Source: Bordetella parapertussis (GTDB lineage: Bacteria; Pseudomonadota; Gammaproteobacteria; Burkholderiales; Casimicrobiaceae). From it: a stretch of DNA of 64,000 nucleotides. The notes beneath the pieces are model-generated. The model did no database searches, was not told where the DNA came from, and saw only the letters and a program-made list of their open reading frames with translations. The translations under genes and the position numbers were made by a program. Below are positions 18,581-28,506 of the stretch, in pieces (position 1 is the stretch's first letter; each line of letters starts with the position of its first letter). The stretch spans positions 1 to 64,000 of the forward strand of contig CALQLA020000001.1 of NCBI GenBank assembly GCA_943331295.2, read 5' to 3'.

Positions 18581-19156
18581 ATGTCGAACGATCGTTCCTA
18601 TCTCGCGTCGTTGCAGGACTACTACGCGCAGCATCGTGCGCTGCCGTCCTACGCGTCGATCGGCCAGTTGCTGGGCCTCAAGTCCAAGTCGTCGGTGGCG
18701 GCGATGATCGCGCGCCTGAAGCTCGCCGGATTCGTCGACTCCACGCCCGACCGCCGGCTGGCGCCGACCAGGCGGTTCTTCGAGCGGCCGCTGGCATCCG
18801 AGTCCGTTCAGGCCGGAATGCCCAACCCGGTCGACGACGGCCCGGCCGACGCGCTTACCATCGACGACTACCTGATCGAGCGCCCGTCGCAGACGGTGCT
18901 CGTGCGCGTCAAGGGCGATTCGATGGTCGATGCCGGCATCCTCGAAGGCGACCTCGTCGTCGTCGAGAAAACCGCCTCGGCCCGGCGCGGCGACATCGTG
19001 ATCGCCATCGTCGACAACCAGTTCACGCTCAAGCGCCTCGATCTCGAGGGCGGCCGCTTCGTGCTGAAGCCCGAGAACAAGGCGTATCCGGTGATCCGGC
19101 CCGAGGGCACGCTGGAGATCTTCGGCGTCATGGTCGGGCTCGTCCGCAAGCTCTAG
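18581..19156 (+). CDS. LexA-like SOS repressor (S24 self-cleaving)
   Basis: 191 residues. The N-terminal winged helix (about 5-55) includes LPSYASIGQLLGLKSKSSV. The linker has an Ala78-Gly79 cleavage pair in SVQAGMP, and the S24 domain has Ser114 in VKGDSMVDAGILEGD and Lys151 in QFTLKRL, so self-cleavage should work. Its DNA-binding helix and its apparent operator differ from the standard LexA of this group, so it looks like a second, alternative LexA. It probably represses itself and the divergent repair nuclease. No imuB/dnaE2 cassette is present nearby. Confidence 0.92.
   Translation: MSNDRSYLASLQDYYAQHRALPSYASIGQLLGLKSKSSVAAMIARLKLAGFVDSTPDRRLAPTRRFFERPLASESVQAGMPNPVDDGPADALTIDDYLIERPSQTVLVRVKGDSMVDAGILEGDLVVVEKTASARRGDIVIAIVDNQFTLKRLDLEGGRFVLKPENKAYPVIRPEGTLEIFGVMVGLVRKL
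18586..18597. promoter_or_regulatory. SOS-box-like site 2 (perfect palindrome)
   Basis: GAACGATCGTTC is a perfect 12-base palindrome within codons 2-6 of the LexA-like gene. Its centre is 31 bases (about three helical turns) from site 1, which would let two dimers sit on the same DNA face. Confidence 0.5.
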
Positions 19157-19162
19157 CGGCGG

Positions 19163-19186
19163 CAGGCCAGGCGCTCCGCCGGCCTG
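19163..19186. terminator. strong hairpin between convergent genes
   Basis: CAGGCC (19163-19168) and GGCG (19170-19173) pair with CGCC (19177-19180) and GGCCTG (19181-19186): a 10-base-pair stem with one bulged A and a 3-base loop. It fills the gap between the LexA-like and GGDEF genes. No U-run follows on either strand. Confidence 0.45.
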
Positions 19187-20896
19187 TCACGCGCACGGTG
19201 CGCTGTCGCTCGCCGCACCGACCACGCAGTTCCGGCCCCGCGCCTTGGCGAGATACAGGTTGCGGTCGGCCATCGCCAGCATCCGCTCGTAGCCCGGCAA
19301 CGTCGTGTCGCCGCAATAGCCGACGCTGACCGTAAGCGCGAGGCCCGGGTGCACGCGCTTCCAGTCGTGCGCGGCGACGGCGGTGCGCACCTTTTCGCAC
19401 AGCAGCGCCGCGGCGTCGGGGTCCGTCTCGACCAGCATCAGCACGAATTCCTCGCCGCCCAGGCGCGCAACGAAATCGGTCCGGCGCACGGTCGACAGCA
19501 GGAGGCGCGCGAGCTCCTTCAGCGCCTCGTCGCCGACGGCGTGCGAATAGCGGTCGTTGACGCGCTTGAAATGGTCGACGTCGATCAGCACGACCGCCAG
19601 CGGGCGCGCATGGCGGGCAGCGCGGGCGAATTCGTCGCCGAGCCGCTTGTCGAGGAGCCGGCGGTTGCCGAGCCCGGTGAGGCTGTCCTCGTAGGTCTGG
19701 CGTTCCAGCTGCGCGAGGAGCCTCGACTTCTGCTCGCCGGAGGCGCGCAGCGTGTCGTTCAGCTGCTCCAGCTCGGCGTTGACGTCCGCGAGCTCGACGT
19801 GGCGCAGCCGGTGGATCTCCGCCTCGCGCTGCGCGGCGGCGAGCTGATAGCGCGTCTGCACCTCTTTCAGCTGCCGTTCCGAGGATTGCAGCAGCACCTC
19901 GCGCTCGAGCGCGTGGAACCGGCGGTGATGCGCCAGCGCGGCTGCGTGCTCGCCGCACATCTCGTGCAGCGTGGCGAGCGCGTCGTGGCATTCGCAGGCC
20001 GCCTGCTTCAGCTTGTGCTGCTGCGCGCCGTCGAGCGCGGCCTCGAGGTGCGCCCGCGCGTCGCCGGTGCGGCCCTGGGCGATCGCCAGGCGGCCGAGCG
20101 AGAGCAGGGCATCGACGACGCCGTACATGTGGCCGGTCGACTCGGACAGCCGCCGCGCGTCGTGGAACGTGGCGTCGGCCTCGGCGACGCGGCCCAGCCT
20201 CTCGAGCGTCAGGCCGAGGTTGACCAGCGTGCCGCCCTGCTGCAGCGTGAGGCCTGCGGCGCAGTAGAGCGCGAGCGACTCCTGCAGCACCGACAGCGAC
20301 TCCTGGTGGCGCCCGAGGTCGTTCAGGTTGACGCCGATGTTGTTCAGGGTCTTGGCCCGCTCGACGTCGTCGCCGGTCTCGACGCAAAGCTCCAGGCTGC
20401 GGCTGAAGTAGTCGAGGCCGGTATCCGGATCGCCGGAGCGCGAGTAGACGACGCCGATGGTGCGCAGCGTCGCGGCGCGACCCGCGACGTCGCCGGCGGC
20501 TTCGACGATCTCGAGTGCCCGCAGGTGGTGGTCGAGCGCCCGCGGAAAATCGCGCAGCGCGTCGCAGGTGAAGCCGATCGCGCGCAGCAGCCGCGCGCGT
20601 GACGGGTTGTCGCCGCGGTCGTCCGCGATCGCCAGCGCTTCCTGGAACGCGGCGAGCGCGCGCTCGTGCTCCAGCAGGTGGTCGAGCGCGCAGCCCTGCC
20701 AGTACAAGGCGTCGCCGTGGCTTGCCATGTCGCCCAGCGACCGCGCGATGTCGCCGGCCTCGATCGCGTAGTCGCGCGCGCGGCGGGCGTCGACGTCACT
20801 CGTCTCCTCGGCGAGGGCCAGGAGCCGCGCGAGCTGTGCCTCTGGCGTGGCGTCCGGGGCGGGCGCGGCCGGCCGGGTGAGCGGCGAGTCGTTCAT
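19187..20896 (-). CDS. TPR-repeat diguanylate cyclase (GGDEF)
   Basis: 569 residues without a signal peptide or membrane helix. About seven TPR-like helical repeats run from residue ~55 to ~340 (recurring ALDHHLRALEI and ALAAFQEAL helices), a coiled coil covers ~355-405, and the C-terminal GGDEF domain carries the active motif GGEEF at 480-484 after the YEDSLTGLGNRRLL start. It should make c-di-GMP from GTP, with activity set by whatever the TPR part binds. The gene begins 8 bases after the molybdopterin oxidoreductase stop, so the two are cotranscribed. Confidence 0.92.
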   Translation of the reverse strand: MNDSPLTRPAAPAPDATPEAQLARLLALAEETSDVDARRARDYAIEAGDIARSLGDMASHGDALYWQGCALDHLLEHERALAAFQEALAIADDRGDNPSRARLLRAIGFTCDALRDFPRALDHHLRALEIVEAAGDVAGRAATLRTIGVVYSRSGDPDTGLDYFSRSLELCVETGDDVERAKTLNNIGVNLNDLGRHQESLSVLQESLALYCAAGLTLQQGGTLVNLGLTLERLGRVAEADATFHDARRLSESTGHMYGVVDALLSLGRLAIAQGRTGDARAHLEAALDGAQQHKLKQAACECHDALATLHEMCGEHAAALAHHRRFHALEREVLLQSSERQLKEVQTRYQLAAAQREAEIHRLRHVELADVNAELEQLNDTLRASGEQKSRLLAQLERQTYEDSLTGLGNRRLLDKRLGDEFARAARHARPLAVVLIDVDHFKRVNDRYSHAVGDEALKELARLLLSTVRRTDFVARLGGEEFVLMLVETDPDAAALLCEKVRTAVAAHDWKRVHPGLALTVSVGYCGDTTLPGYERMLAMADRNLYLAKARGRNCVVGAASDSAPCA

Positions 20897-20903
20897 CAGG
20901 GTT

Positions 20904-22997
20904 TCAGCCTGCCGCCACCCGGCGAACTTCGACCAGGCAATCGTAGAAGGTCGCGGCCCGGCCGAGGTCGGTGAGGGCCTGGCTCGTGACCTCGTTCGCG
21001 TTGGCGCCGTCCGGCGACAGCTTCTTCCACCAGATCGACGGCGCCACGACCACGCCGGGACGCGTCCGGTCGCCGACGCGGGCGCTCGCCGTGTAGCTGC
21101 CGCGGTCGTTGCCGATGCGCACGGTGTCGCCGGTCGCGATGCCGCGCGGCGCGGCATCGTCCGGGTGGATGTCGAGACGGGGCGCCCTTTCCTCCGCGAC
21201 GAACCGCGGCAGGTTGGCGAACGACGAGTTGAGGAAGTTGCGGGCCGGCGGCGAGATGAACGCCAGCGGAAAGCGCGCCGCGAGCGCCGGGTTGCTCGCC
21301 GCCGATTCGCGCGGCGGCACGAACGCGGGCAGCGGATCGTGGCCCTGCGCCGCCAGTGCCGGCGAATGGAATTCGCACTTGCCCGACGGCGTCGGGAAGT
21401 TGCCGTGCGCGAACGGCGCATGCGCCTGCGGCACGCCGAGCCGCTGCCAGCCTTCGGCCTTCATCCGTTCCCAGTCGAGTCCCGCCGCGCGCGGATGCGC
21501 GGCATTGAACGCCACGCGCGCCATCGCGTCGTCGCTGTCGCCGAAGCAGGCCTCGGTGAAGCCCATGCGCGCCGCCAGCAACCGGAACACCTCGGTGTTG
21601 GGCTTCGCCTCGCCGAGCGGCGCGATGGCGGCGTTGTTCGCCATCGCGTACAGGTGTCCGTACGAGGAATGGATGTCGGTCTGCTCGAGCTGCGTGGTGG
21701 CCGGGAGCAGGATGTCGGCGTAGTCCGCGGTGTCGGTCTGGAAGATCTCGTGCACGACGCAGAACAGGTCCTCGCGCGCGAACCCGGCGGCGACCCGCGC
21801 CGAGTCCGGCGCCACCGCGACCGGATTCGAGTTGTAGACCATCACCGCGCGGATGGGCGGGGCGGCATCGTGCAGCGCGTCGCCGATGGCGCTCATGTTG
21901 ATCGTCCGCGGCGTGCCGCGGATGAGGTCGGGCCGCTCCAGCGCGGCGACGTCGACCGGGTAGGTGCCCGACGACGACAGCAGGGCGCCGCCCGCGGCGT
22001 CGCGCCAGGAGCCGATCAGCGCCGGGAGGCAGGCCACGGCGCGGATCGCGTTCCCGCCGCCCGCATGGCGCTGCATGCCGTAGTTGAGGCGGATCGCCGC
22101 CGGCCTGATCGTGCCGTAGTCGCGGGCGAGGCGCGTCACCGTGGCGGCATCGATGCCGCAGATCGCGGCGACGCGTGCGGGCGGGTATTCCGCGGCCCGC
22201 GCGGCGAGCCCGGCGTAGCCCTGCGTATGGGCGTCGATGTACGCGCGATCGATCAGGTGCTCGTCAATCAGCACGTGCATCATCCCCAGCGCCAGCGCGG
22301 CGTCGGTGCCGGGCATCAGCGCGATGTGCTCGTGGCATTTCTCGGCGGTGGCGCTGCGGTACGGGTCGATCGCAATGAGCTTCGCGCCGCGACGCTTCGC
22401 CTCCTGCGCACGGCTCCAGAAGTGGAGGTTCGACACCACCGGATTGCTGCCCCAGATCAGGATCAGCCGGCTGTGCTCGAACTGCTCGACGTCGGTGCCG
22501 ATCGACGCGCCGATCGTCGCCGCCCAGCCTGCCTTGCCGGCGCTGGCGCAGATGGTGCGATCGAGCAGCGACGCGCCCAGCCGGTGGAAGAACCGCCGGT
22601 CCATCGACGAGCCCTGCAGCAGCCCCATCGTGCCGGCGTAGCTGTACGGAAGGATCGCCTGCGGGCCGTCCGGCGACGCGGCGATCGCTCGGAACCGGTC
22701 GGCGATGGTCGCGAGCGCCTCGTCCCAGGTGATGCGCTCGAAGCGTCCTTCGCCCTTCCTGCCGACGCGCTTCATCGGGTGCAGCACGCGCTGGTCCGAG
22801 TACGTGCGCTCGAGGTACCGGGCGACCTTCGTGCAGAGCGTGCCGTGCGTGGGCGGGTGGTCGGGCGCGCCGCGGACCTCGATCGCGCGGCCGCCCTCGA
22901 CCGTCGTGAGGAGCGCGCAGGTATCGGGGCAGTCGTGCGGACACGCGCCGCGAACGACGTGACGCTGCGGCAACGCGGATGAGTGGATGTCAGGCAC
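20904..22997 (-). CDS. molybdopterin-dependent oxidoreductase (DMSO reductase family)
   Basis: 697 residues. The N-terminal 4Fe-4S motif is Cys19, Cys23, Cys27 and Cys55 (ACPHDCPDTCALL ... GTLCTK). The molybdopterin domain follows (RITWDEALATIADRF, IWGSNPVVSN, MVYNSNPVAV), then the C-terminal cofactor-binding barrel (LDIHPDDAAPRGIATGDTVRI). There is no twin-arginine signal, so it appears cytoplasmic. Small stand-alone members of this family are often annotated as formate-dehydrogenase-like, but no partner subunit is adjacent, and its substrate is unknown. It heads a two-gene operon with the GGDEF protein. Confidence 0.9.
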   Translation of the reverse strand: MPDIHSSALPQRHVVRGACPHDCPDTCALLTTVEGGRAIEVRGAPDHPPTHGTLCTKVARYLERTYSDQRVLHPMKRVGRKGEGRFERITWDEALATIADRFRAIAASPDGPQAILPYSYAGTMGLLQGSSMDRRFFHRLGASLLDRTICASAGKAGWAATIGASIGTDVEQFEHSRLILIWGSNPVVSNLHFWSRAQEAKRRGAKLIAIDPYRSATAEKCHEHIALMPGTDAALALGMMHVLIDEHLIDRAYIDAHTQGYAGLAARAAEYPPARVAAICGIDAATVTRLARDYGTIRPAAIRLNYGMQRHAGGGNAIRAVACLPALIGSWRDAAGGALLSSSGTYPVDVAALERPDLIRGTPRTINMSAIGDALHDAAPPIRAVMVYNSNPVAVAPDSARVAAGFAREDLFCVVHEIFQTDTADYADILLPATTQLEQTDIHSSYGHLYAMANNAAIAPLGEAKPNTEVFRLLAARMGFTEACFGDSDDAMARVAFNAAHPRAAGLDWERMKAEGWQRLGVPQAHAPFAHGNFPTPSGKCEFHSPALAAQGHDPLPAFVPPRESAASNPALAARFPLAFISPPARNFLNSSFANLPRFVAEERAPRLDIHPDDAAPRGIATGDTVRIGNDRGSYTASARVGDRTRPGVVVAPSIWWKKLSPDGANANEVTSQALTDLGRAATFYDCLVEVRRVAAG

Positions 22998-23144
22998 GGT
23001 CGACGGCGGTAGTGGCGAGCGGCAATCTTAACCCTAATGCAAGAATGGTGCCGACGCCGGATAACGGCCGGTCCCCCGGGCCAATCCGGCGGTTCGCGGA
23101 AGCGAGGTGTATCGTCGGCGCTGCCGCCCATAGTTCCCCATCCG

Positions 23145-24008
23145 ATGCCCGCCGACATCCTTCCCAGCGTCCGACTCCCGGACAACGCCATGGTTCCCGC
23201 GCTGGGCCTGGGGACCTGGAAGATGGGGGAAACCGCCCGCCGTTCCGCGCGGGAGAGCGCCGCCCTGGCGCTGGGGCTCGACCTCGGCATGACGCTCGTC
23301 GACACGGCCGAGATGTACGCCGACGGGCGGGCCGAGGAGATCGTGGCCGACGCGCTCGCCGGACGGCGCGACGACGCGTTCGTCGTGAGCAAGGTGTACC
23401 CGCACAACGCCGGTCGCGCAAACGCGATCGCCGCCTGCGAGCGGAGCCTGCGGCGGTTGCGGACCGACCGCATCGATCTCTACCTGCTGCACTGGCGAGG
23501 CGACGTGCCGCTGGCCGAAACCGTGGCGGCGTTCGTCCGGCTGCAGCGCGAGGGCAAGATCGTCCGCTGGGGTGTTTCCAACTTCGACACCGCGGACATG
23601 TGCGAACTGTGGACCGTGCCCGGCGGCCGGGACTGCGCGACGAACCAGGTGCTCTACCACCTGCGAGAACGGAACATCGAGTGGGCGCTGCTGCCGTGGA
23701 TGCGCGCGCACGGCGTTCCGCTGATGGCCTACTCGCCGCTGGGGCAGGGCGCGCTCGCCCGCGACAGGAAGCTCGCGGCCGTCGCCGCGACGATGACGCT
23801 CGGTGGCGCGGCGCCGTCGCCGGCGCAGGTCGCGCTCGCCTGGGCGATCCGGCAGGGCGACGTGATCGCCATCCCGCAGTCGACGGACGCCGCGCACCTG
23901 CGTGCCAACCGCGACGCCGCTGGCCTGGTCCTCGATCCCGACGCCCTCGCGGCGCTGGACAACGCGTTCCCGCCGCCGACGCGCGACGCGCCCCTTGCCA
24001 CGCTCTGA
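23145..24008 (+). CDS. aldo/keto reductase
   Basis: 287 residues with the complete catalytic tetrad: Asp53 and Tyr58 in VDTAEMYADG, Lys83 in VSKVYP and His116 in YLLHWRG. The NADPH-binding end has AIPQSTDAAHLRAN. Most similar in layout to the YeaE/methylglyoxal-reductase type. The ATG at 23145 precedes the conserved start. It reads toward ribF, 77 bases ahead of it. Confidence 0.92.
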   Translation: MPADILPSVRLPDNAMVPALGLGTWKMGETARRSARESAALALGLDLGMTLVDTAEMYADGRAEEIVADALAGRRDDAFVVSKVYPHNAGRANAIAACERSLRRLRTDRIDLYLLHWRGDVPLAETVAAFVRLQREGKIVRWGVSNFDTADMCELWTVPGGRDCATNQVLYHLRERNIEWALLPWMRAHGVPLMAYSPLGQGALARDRKLAAVAATMTLGGAAPSPAQVALAWAIRQGDVIAIPQSTDAAHLRANRDAAGLVLDPDALAALDNAFPPPTRDAPLATL

Positions 24009-24050
24009 ACCCCAAGGGCGCCCCGGCGGTGGGGTCGGGCCGAAATCGGC

Positions 24051-24056
24051 TAAAAT
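24051..24056 (+). promoter_or_regulatory. -10 element upstream of ribF
   Basis: TAAAAT sits 30 bases before the ribF TTG start. No good -35 element is seen. Confidence 0.35.
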
Positions 24057-24085
24057 CCGATGTTTTCCCTGGACAAGGACGCGCC

Positions 24086-25033
24086 TTGCGGGTTTTTCGC
24101 GATTTGCCCCCTTTCGCCCGAGCGCCCATCGCGCTGACGATCGGTACGTTCGACGGGATGCATCGCGGTCACCAGGCGATGCTGACGCGGCTGGTCGAAG
24201 CGGCCGAGGACCTCGCGCTGCCACCCGCGGTGCTGACGTTCGCCCCCCATCCGCGCGAGTTCTTCGCGCCGGCGGCAGCGCCGCCGCGCGTCGCGTCGCT
24301 GCGCAGCAAGCTCGCGAGCTTCGCCGCGCACGGCGTCCGCGAAACGCACATCGCCCGCTTCAACGCGTCGCTCGCCGGCATGACGCCCGCGGCGTTCATC
24401 GACGAAGTGCTGGTCGGGCGCCTCAACGTCGGCTGGGTGCTCGTGGGCGAGGATTTCCGCTTCGGGCGCGGCCGGGCCGGCGACCTCGCGACGCTGCGAG
24501 CCGCCGCGAAGACCTTCGGCGTCGAAGCGATGCGCACCGTCGCCGATGCCGGCGACCGCGTCTCGTCGACCGCTGTGCGCAGCGCGCTTGCCGCCGGCGA
24601 TTTCGACCGTGCGGCCGTGCTGCTTGGCCGCCGCTTCGCGATGGCCGGCCGCGTCGCGCACGGACAGAAGCTCGGCCGCAGCCTGGGATTCCCGACCGCC
24701 AACATCGCGCTCCGCCACCGGCCGCCGTGCACCGGTATTTTCGCCGTGCGCGTCCACGGCCTGGACGGCGGCGTACGACAGGGCGTGGCGAGCGTGGGCG
24801 TGCGGCCGACGATCGTCGTCGGGGCGCGGCCGCTGCTCGAGGTCTTCATCTTAGATTTCGACCAGACGATCTACGGCCGCCGGATCGTCGTCGAGTTCGT
24901 GCACAAGCTGCGCGACGAGGAGCGCTACCCCGATCTCGCCGCGCTGACGCGGCAGATTCACGCCGACGTCGCGCAGGCGCGCCAGTTCTTCGACGTGGTC
25001 GCGGCGGAGCCGTCGCCCGCTCCGGCGCCATAA
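24086..25033 (+). CDS. ribF: bifunctional riboflavin kinase / FAD synthetase
   Basis: 315 residues. The FAD synthetase half has TIGTFDGMHRGHQ (nucleotidyl-transferase HxGH motif) and the ISSTAVR-type SSTAVRSAL; the kinase half has HGQKLGRSLGFPTANI and the C-terminal FVHKLRDEERYPDLAALTRQI. It converts riboflavin to FMN and FAD. Start: TTG at 24086, with AAGGA six bases upstream; no ATG precedes the conserved N-terminus. First gene of the ribF-ileS-lspA-ispH run conserved in this group. Confidence 0.95.
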   Translation: MRVFRDLPPFARAPIALTIGTFDGMHRGHQAMLTRLVEAAEDLALPPAVLTFAPHPREFFAPAAAPPRVASLRSKLASFAAHGVRETHIARFNASLAGMTPAAFIDEVLVGRLNVGWVLVGEDFRFGRGRAGDLATLRAAAKTFGVEAMRTVADAGDRVSSTAVRSALAAGDFDRAAVLLGRRFAMAGRVAHGQKLGRSLGFPTANIALRHRPPCTGIFAVRVHGLDGGVRQGVASVGVRPTIVVGARPLLEVFILDFDQTIYGRRIVVEFVHKLRDEERYPDLAALTRQIHADVAQARQFFDVVAAEPSPAPAP

Positions 25034-25102
25034 GCCCTCGTCCCGCCCGCGCCCTACTGCCGCCCCGTTCGCTGTCCGCCCTCCATCACTGATCGAATCC
25101 GA

Positions 25103-27952
25103 ATGTCCGACGCCCCGAAGACCGATTACAAGATCACCCTCAACCTGCCCGACACGCCGTTCCCGATGCGCGGCGATCTCGCGCGGCGGGAGCCGCTGTG
25201 GGTGAAGGACTGGCAGGAGCGCAAGGTCTACGCCGCGGTCCGCGCGGCGGCGAAAGGGCGCCCGCGCTTCATCCTGCACGACGGCCCGCCTTACGCGAAC
25301 AACGACATCCACATCGGCCACGCCGTCAACAAGATCCTGAAGGACATCGTCGTCAAGAGCCGCACGCTGGACGGCTTCGATGCGCCCTACATCCCGGGCT
25401 GGGACTGCCACGGGATGCCGATCGAGGTGCAGATCGAGAAGACGCACGGCAAGCACATCCCGGTCGAGGAGACGCAGCGCCTCGCGCGCGCCTACGCGAC
25501 CGAGCAGATCGCGCGGCAGAAAGCCGATTTCGTGCGCCTCGGCGTGCTGGGCGACTGGGATCGCCCGTACACGACGATGGCCTACCGCAACGAGGCCGAC
25601 GAGATCCGCACGCTGGGCAAGCTGCTCGAGAAGGGCTTCGTCTACCGGGGGCTGAAGCCCGTCAACTGGTGCTTCGACTGCCAGTCCGCGCTGGCCGAGG
25701 CCGAGGTCGAGTACGAGGACCGGCAGGACACCGCGATCGACGTCGGCTTCCCGATCGACGACGCCGACCGCGAGAAGCTGGCCGATGCTTTCGGCCTGGC
25801 CGAGCTGCCGACCGGGCCGGCGCTGGCGGTGATCTGGACGACCACGCCGTGGACGATCCCCGCCAACCAGGCGCTGAACGCGCATCCGGAGTTCGACTAC
25901 GCTCTGGTGGCGACACCGCGCGGGCACCTGGTGCTGGCCGTCGACCTCGTTCCCTCGTGCCTCGCGCGCTTCGGCCTCGAGGGCACCGTCGTCGCCACCG
26001 CGAAGGGTGCGGCGCTCGAGCGCATCGCTTTCCGCCACCCGTTCTACGACCGGCCGGCGCCGGTGTTCCTCGGCGACTACGTGACGCTGGAGCAGGGCAC
26101 CGGCATCGTCCACAGTTCGCCCGCCTACGGCATCGAGGACTTCCAGTCGTGCCGCCGCTACGGCATGAAGGACGACGACATGCTGAACCCGGTGCAGGGC
26201 GACGGCCGCTATGCGGGCAGCCTGCCGTTCTTCGGCGGCGAGAAGATCTGGGACGCCAATCCGATGGTCGTGGCGAAGCTGCGCGAGGTTGGCGCGCTGC
26301 TGCACGACGCGAAGTTCACGCACAGCTACATGCACTGCTGGCGGCACAAGACGCCGATCATCTACCGCGCCACGACGCAGTGGTTCGCCGGGATGGACGA
26401 CGTCCCCGGCTGGAACGGCGTCAAGCCCGCGACCACGCTGCGCAAGCTCGCGCTGGCCGGCATCGAGGCCACGGAGTTCTTCCCGGCCTGGGGCAAGGCT
26501 CGCCTGTACGGCATGATCGCCAACCGCCCGGACTGGACGCTGTCGCGGCAGCGGCAGTGGGGCGTGCCGATGCCGTTCTTCGTGCACAAGGAGACGGGCG
26601 CGCTGCATCCGCGCACGCTCGAACTGCTCGAGGCGGTGGCGCTGAAGGTGGAGCAGTCCGGCATCGAGGCGTGGCAGACGCTCGACCCGCGCGAGCTGGT
26701 CGGCCCCGACGTCGACCAGTACGTCAAGATCAAGGACACGCTCGACGTCTGGTTCGACTCGGGCGACACGCACCAGACGGTGATGGGCGGCCCGCGCGGG
26801 CGCGAGGACCGCCAGGGCTCGCATCCCGACGACACGGGATTCCCGGCCGACATGTACCTCGAGGGCTCGGACCAGCACCGCGGGTGGTTCCACTCGTCGC
26901 TGCTGGTCTCGTGCATGCTGAACGGCGTGCCGCCCTACAAGAGCCTGCTGACGCACGGCTTCGCCGTCGACGGCCAGGGCAAGAAGATGTCGAAATCCAA
27001 GGGCAACGTCGTCGCGCCGCAGAAGGTGTCGAACACGCTGGGCGCGGAAGTGCTGCGCATCTGGGCCGCCGCGACCGACTACTCGGGCGAGCTGTCGATA
27101 TCCGACGAGATCCTGAAGCGCGTCGTCGAGAGCTATCGCCGCATCCGCAACACGCTGCGCTTCCTGCTGGCGAACACCGCGGACTTCGACCCGGCGACGA
27201 ACGCCGTCCCCGTTCCCGCGATGCTCGAGATCGACCGCTACGCGCTGGCCGCGGCGCGCGCGATGGCCGCCGCGGTGCGGGCCGACTACGCGAAGAACGA
27301 GTTCCACGTCGTCGTGCAGCGGCTGCAGACGTACTGCTCCGAGGACCTCGGCGGCTTCTACCTCGACGTGCTGAAGGACCGGCTGTACACGTCGGCGCGC
27401 AATTCCCCGGCGCGCCGGTCGGCGCAGACGGCGCTCGCGGAAATCCGCGACCTGCTGCTGAAGCTGATGGCGCCGGTGCTCTCGTTCACGGCGGAGGAGG
27501 CGTGGGCGATCGTGCATCCGGGCGACCCTTCCGTGTTCTGCCACACGTGGACGAACGCGGTACCGGAGGTGCCCGGCGCCGATGCGCTGCTGGAAAAATG
27601 GGGGCGCATCCTGGCCGTGCGCGCGGCCGCGCAGAAGGAACTGGAGGCGCTGCGCACCGCCGGCGGCATCGGCTCGTCGCTGCAGGCGGAGGTGGCGATC
27701 ACCGCGCCGGCCGCCGACTTCGACGCCTTGGCCTCGCTCGGCGACGACCTCCGCTTCGTGCTGATCACCTCGGCGGCGACCGTCGCACGCGGCGATGCGC
27801 TCGCGATCCGCGTCGCCCCGAGCGCGGGCGTGAAGTGCGAGCGCTGCTGGCACTACCGCGCCGACGTCGGGACCAACCCGGCGCATCCGCACATCTGCGG
27901 ACGCTGCGTCGGCAACCTCGCCGGTCCCGGCGAGGCAAGGCGGTTCGCCTGA
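25103..27952 (+). CDS. ileS: isoleucyl-tRNA synthetase
   Basis: 949 residues, full length. The class I signature HIGH is at 70-73 ([11 protein letters not shown]) and KMSKS at 628-632. The editing domain lies between ([15 protein letters not shown]). The C-terminus keeps the zinc cysteines ([13 protein letters not shown] ... CGRCVGNL). It charges tRNA-Ile in the cytoplasm and edits valine. The gene lies 69 bases after ribF and just ahead of lspA. Confidence 0.98.
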   Translation: MSDAPKTDYKITLNLPDTPFPMRGDLARREPLWVKDWQERKVYAAVRAAAKGRPRFILHDGPPYANNDIHIGHAVNKILKDIVVKSRTLDGFDAPYIPGWDCHGMPIEVQIEKTHGKHIPVEETQRLARAYATEQIARQKADFVRLGVLGDWDRPYTTMAYRNEADEIRTLGKLLEKGFVYRGLKPVNWCFDCQSALAEAEVEYEDRQDTAIDVGFPIDDADREKLADAFGLAELPTGPALAVIWTTTPWTIPANQALNAHPEFDYALVATPRGHLVLAVDLVPSCLARFGLEGTVVATAKGAALERIAFRHPFYDRPAPVFLGDYVTLEQGTGIVHSSPAYGIEDFQSCRRYGMKDDDMLNPVQGDGRYAGSLPFFGGEKIWDANPMVVAKLREVGALLHDAKFTHSYMHCWRHKTPIIYRATTQWFAGMDDVPGWNGVKPATTLRKLALAGIEATEFFPAWGKARLYGMIANRPDWTLSRQRQWGVPMPFFVHKETGALHPRTLELLEAVALKVEQSGIEAWQTLDPRELVGPDVDQYVKIKDTLDVWFDSGDTHQTVMGGPRGREDRQGSHPDDTGFPADMYLEGSDQHRGWFHSSLLVSCMLNGVPPYKSLLTHGFAVDGQGKKMSKSKGNVVAPQKVSNTLGAEVLRIWAAATDYSGELSISDEILKRVVESYRRIRNTLRFLLANTADFDPATNAVPVPAMLEIDRYALAAARAMAAAVRADYAKNEFHVVVQRLQTYCSEDLGGFYLDVLKDRLYTSARNSPARRSAQTALAEIRDLLLKLMAPVLSFTAEEAWAIVHPGDPSVFCHTWTNAVPEVPGADALLEKWGRILAVRAAAQKELEALRTAGGIGSSLQAEVAITAPAADFDALASLGDDLRFVLITSAATVARGDALAIRVAPSAGVKCERCWHYRADVGTNPAHPHICGRCVGNLAGPGEARRFA

Positions 27953-27972
27953 ACGCGCCGCGGGGGCACGGG

Positions 27973-28506
27973 TTGCCGGCGGTGCCGACGACGGCCGATT
28001 CCGGCCGCGGCGCCCCGGCTGCCGCCGGGTGGTGGCGATGGCTCGCCGTCAGCGTCGCGGTGATCGTCGCCGACTACGCCACCAAGGCCGTGATGCTGGC
28101 GCTGTTCGCGCCGGGCGAGCAGCGGCCGGTGACGCCGTTCTTCAGCCTCACGCTGGCGTTCAATCCGGGCGCCGCGTTCAGCTTCCTTGCCGGCGCCGAC
28201 GGCTGGCAGCGCTGGGCCTTCGCCGCGATCGCATGCGTTGCGTCGGGCGTGATCCTGTGGCTGCTGCGCCGCGGCGGCGGCCGCGTCTATTGCCTCGGCC
28301 TGGCGCTGATCCTGGGCGGCGCGCTGGGCAACCTGTGGGACCGGCTTTCGATCGGCCAGGTCGTCGACTTCCTGTTGTTCCACTACGCGGGCTGGGCTTA
28401 TCCTGCGTTCAACGTCGCCGACAGCGCGATCACCGTCGGCGCGGGCCTGCTGATCTTCGACAGCTTTCGCCCGCAACCGCGACCCACCGGAGGCATCGAT
28501 GGCTGA
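27973..28506 (+). CDS. lspA: lipoprotein signal peptidase II
   Basis: 177 residues, four membrane helices. The two catalytic aspartates are in LGNLWDRL and [18 protein letters not shown] is the conserved periplasmic box. It cuts the signal peptide of lipid-modified prolipoproteins in the inner membrane. No ATG is available: TTG at 27973 (G-run six bases before) or GTG at 27982 are the candidates. It overlaps ispH by 8 bases. Confidence 0.92.
   Translation: MPAVPTTADSGRGAPAAAGWWRWLAVSVAVIVADYATKAVMLALFAPGEQRPVTPFFSLTLAFNPGAAFSFLAGADGWQRWAFAAIACVASGVILWLLRRGGGRVYCLGLALILGGALGNLWDRLSIGQVVDFLLFHYAGWAYPAFNVADSAITVGAGLLIFDSFRPQPRPTGGIDG

Noticed and set aside
24851-27892. 1013-residue open frame on the minus strand opposite ileS
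   Set aside because: Arg/His/Gly-rich composition, no domain, and it lies wholly opposite a certain gene; a typical shadow frame in high-GC DNA.
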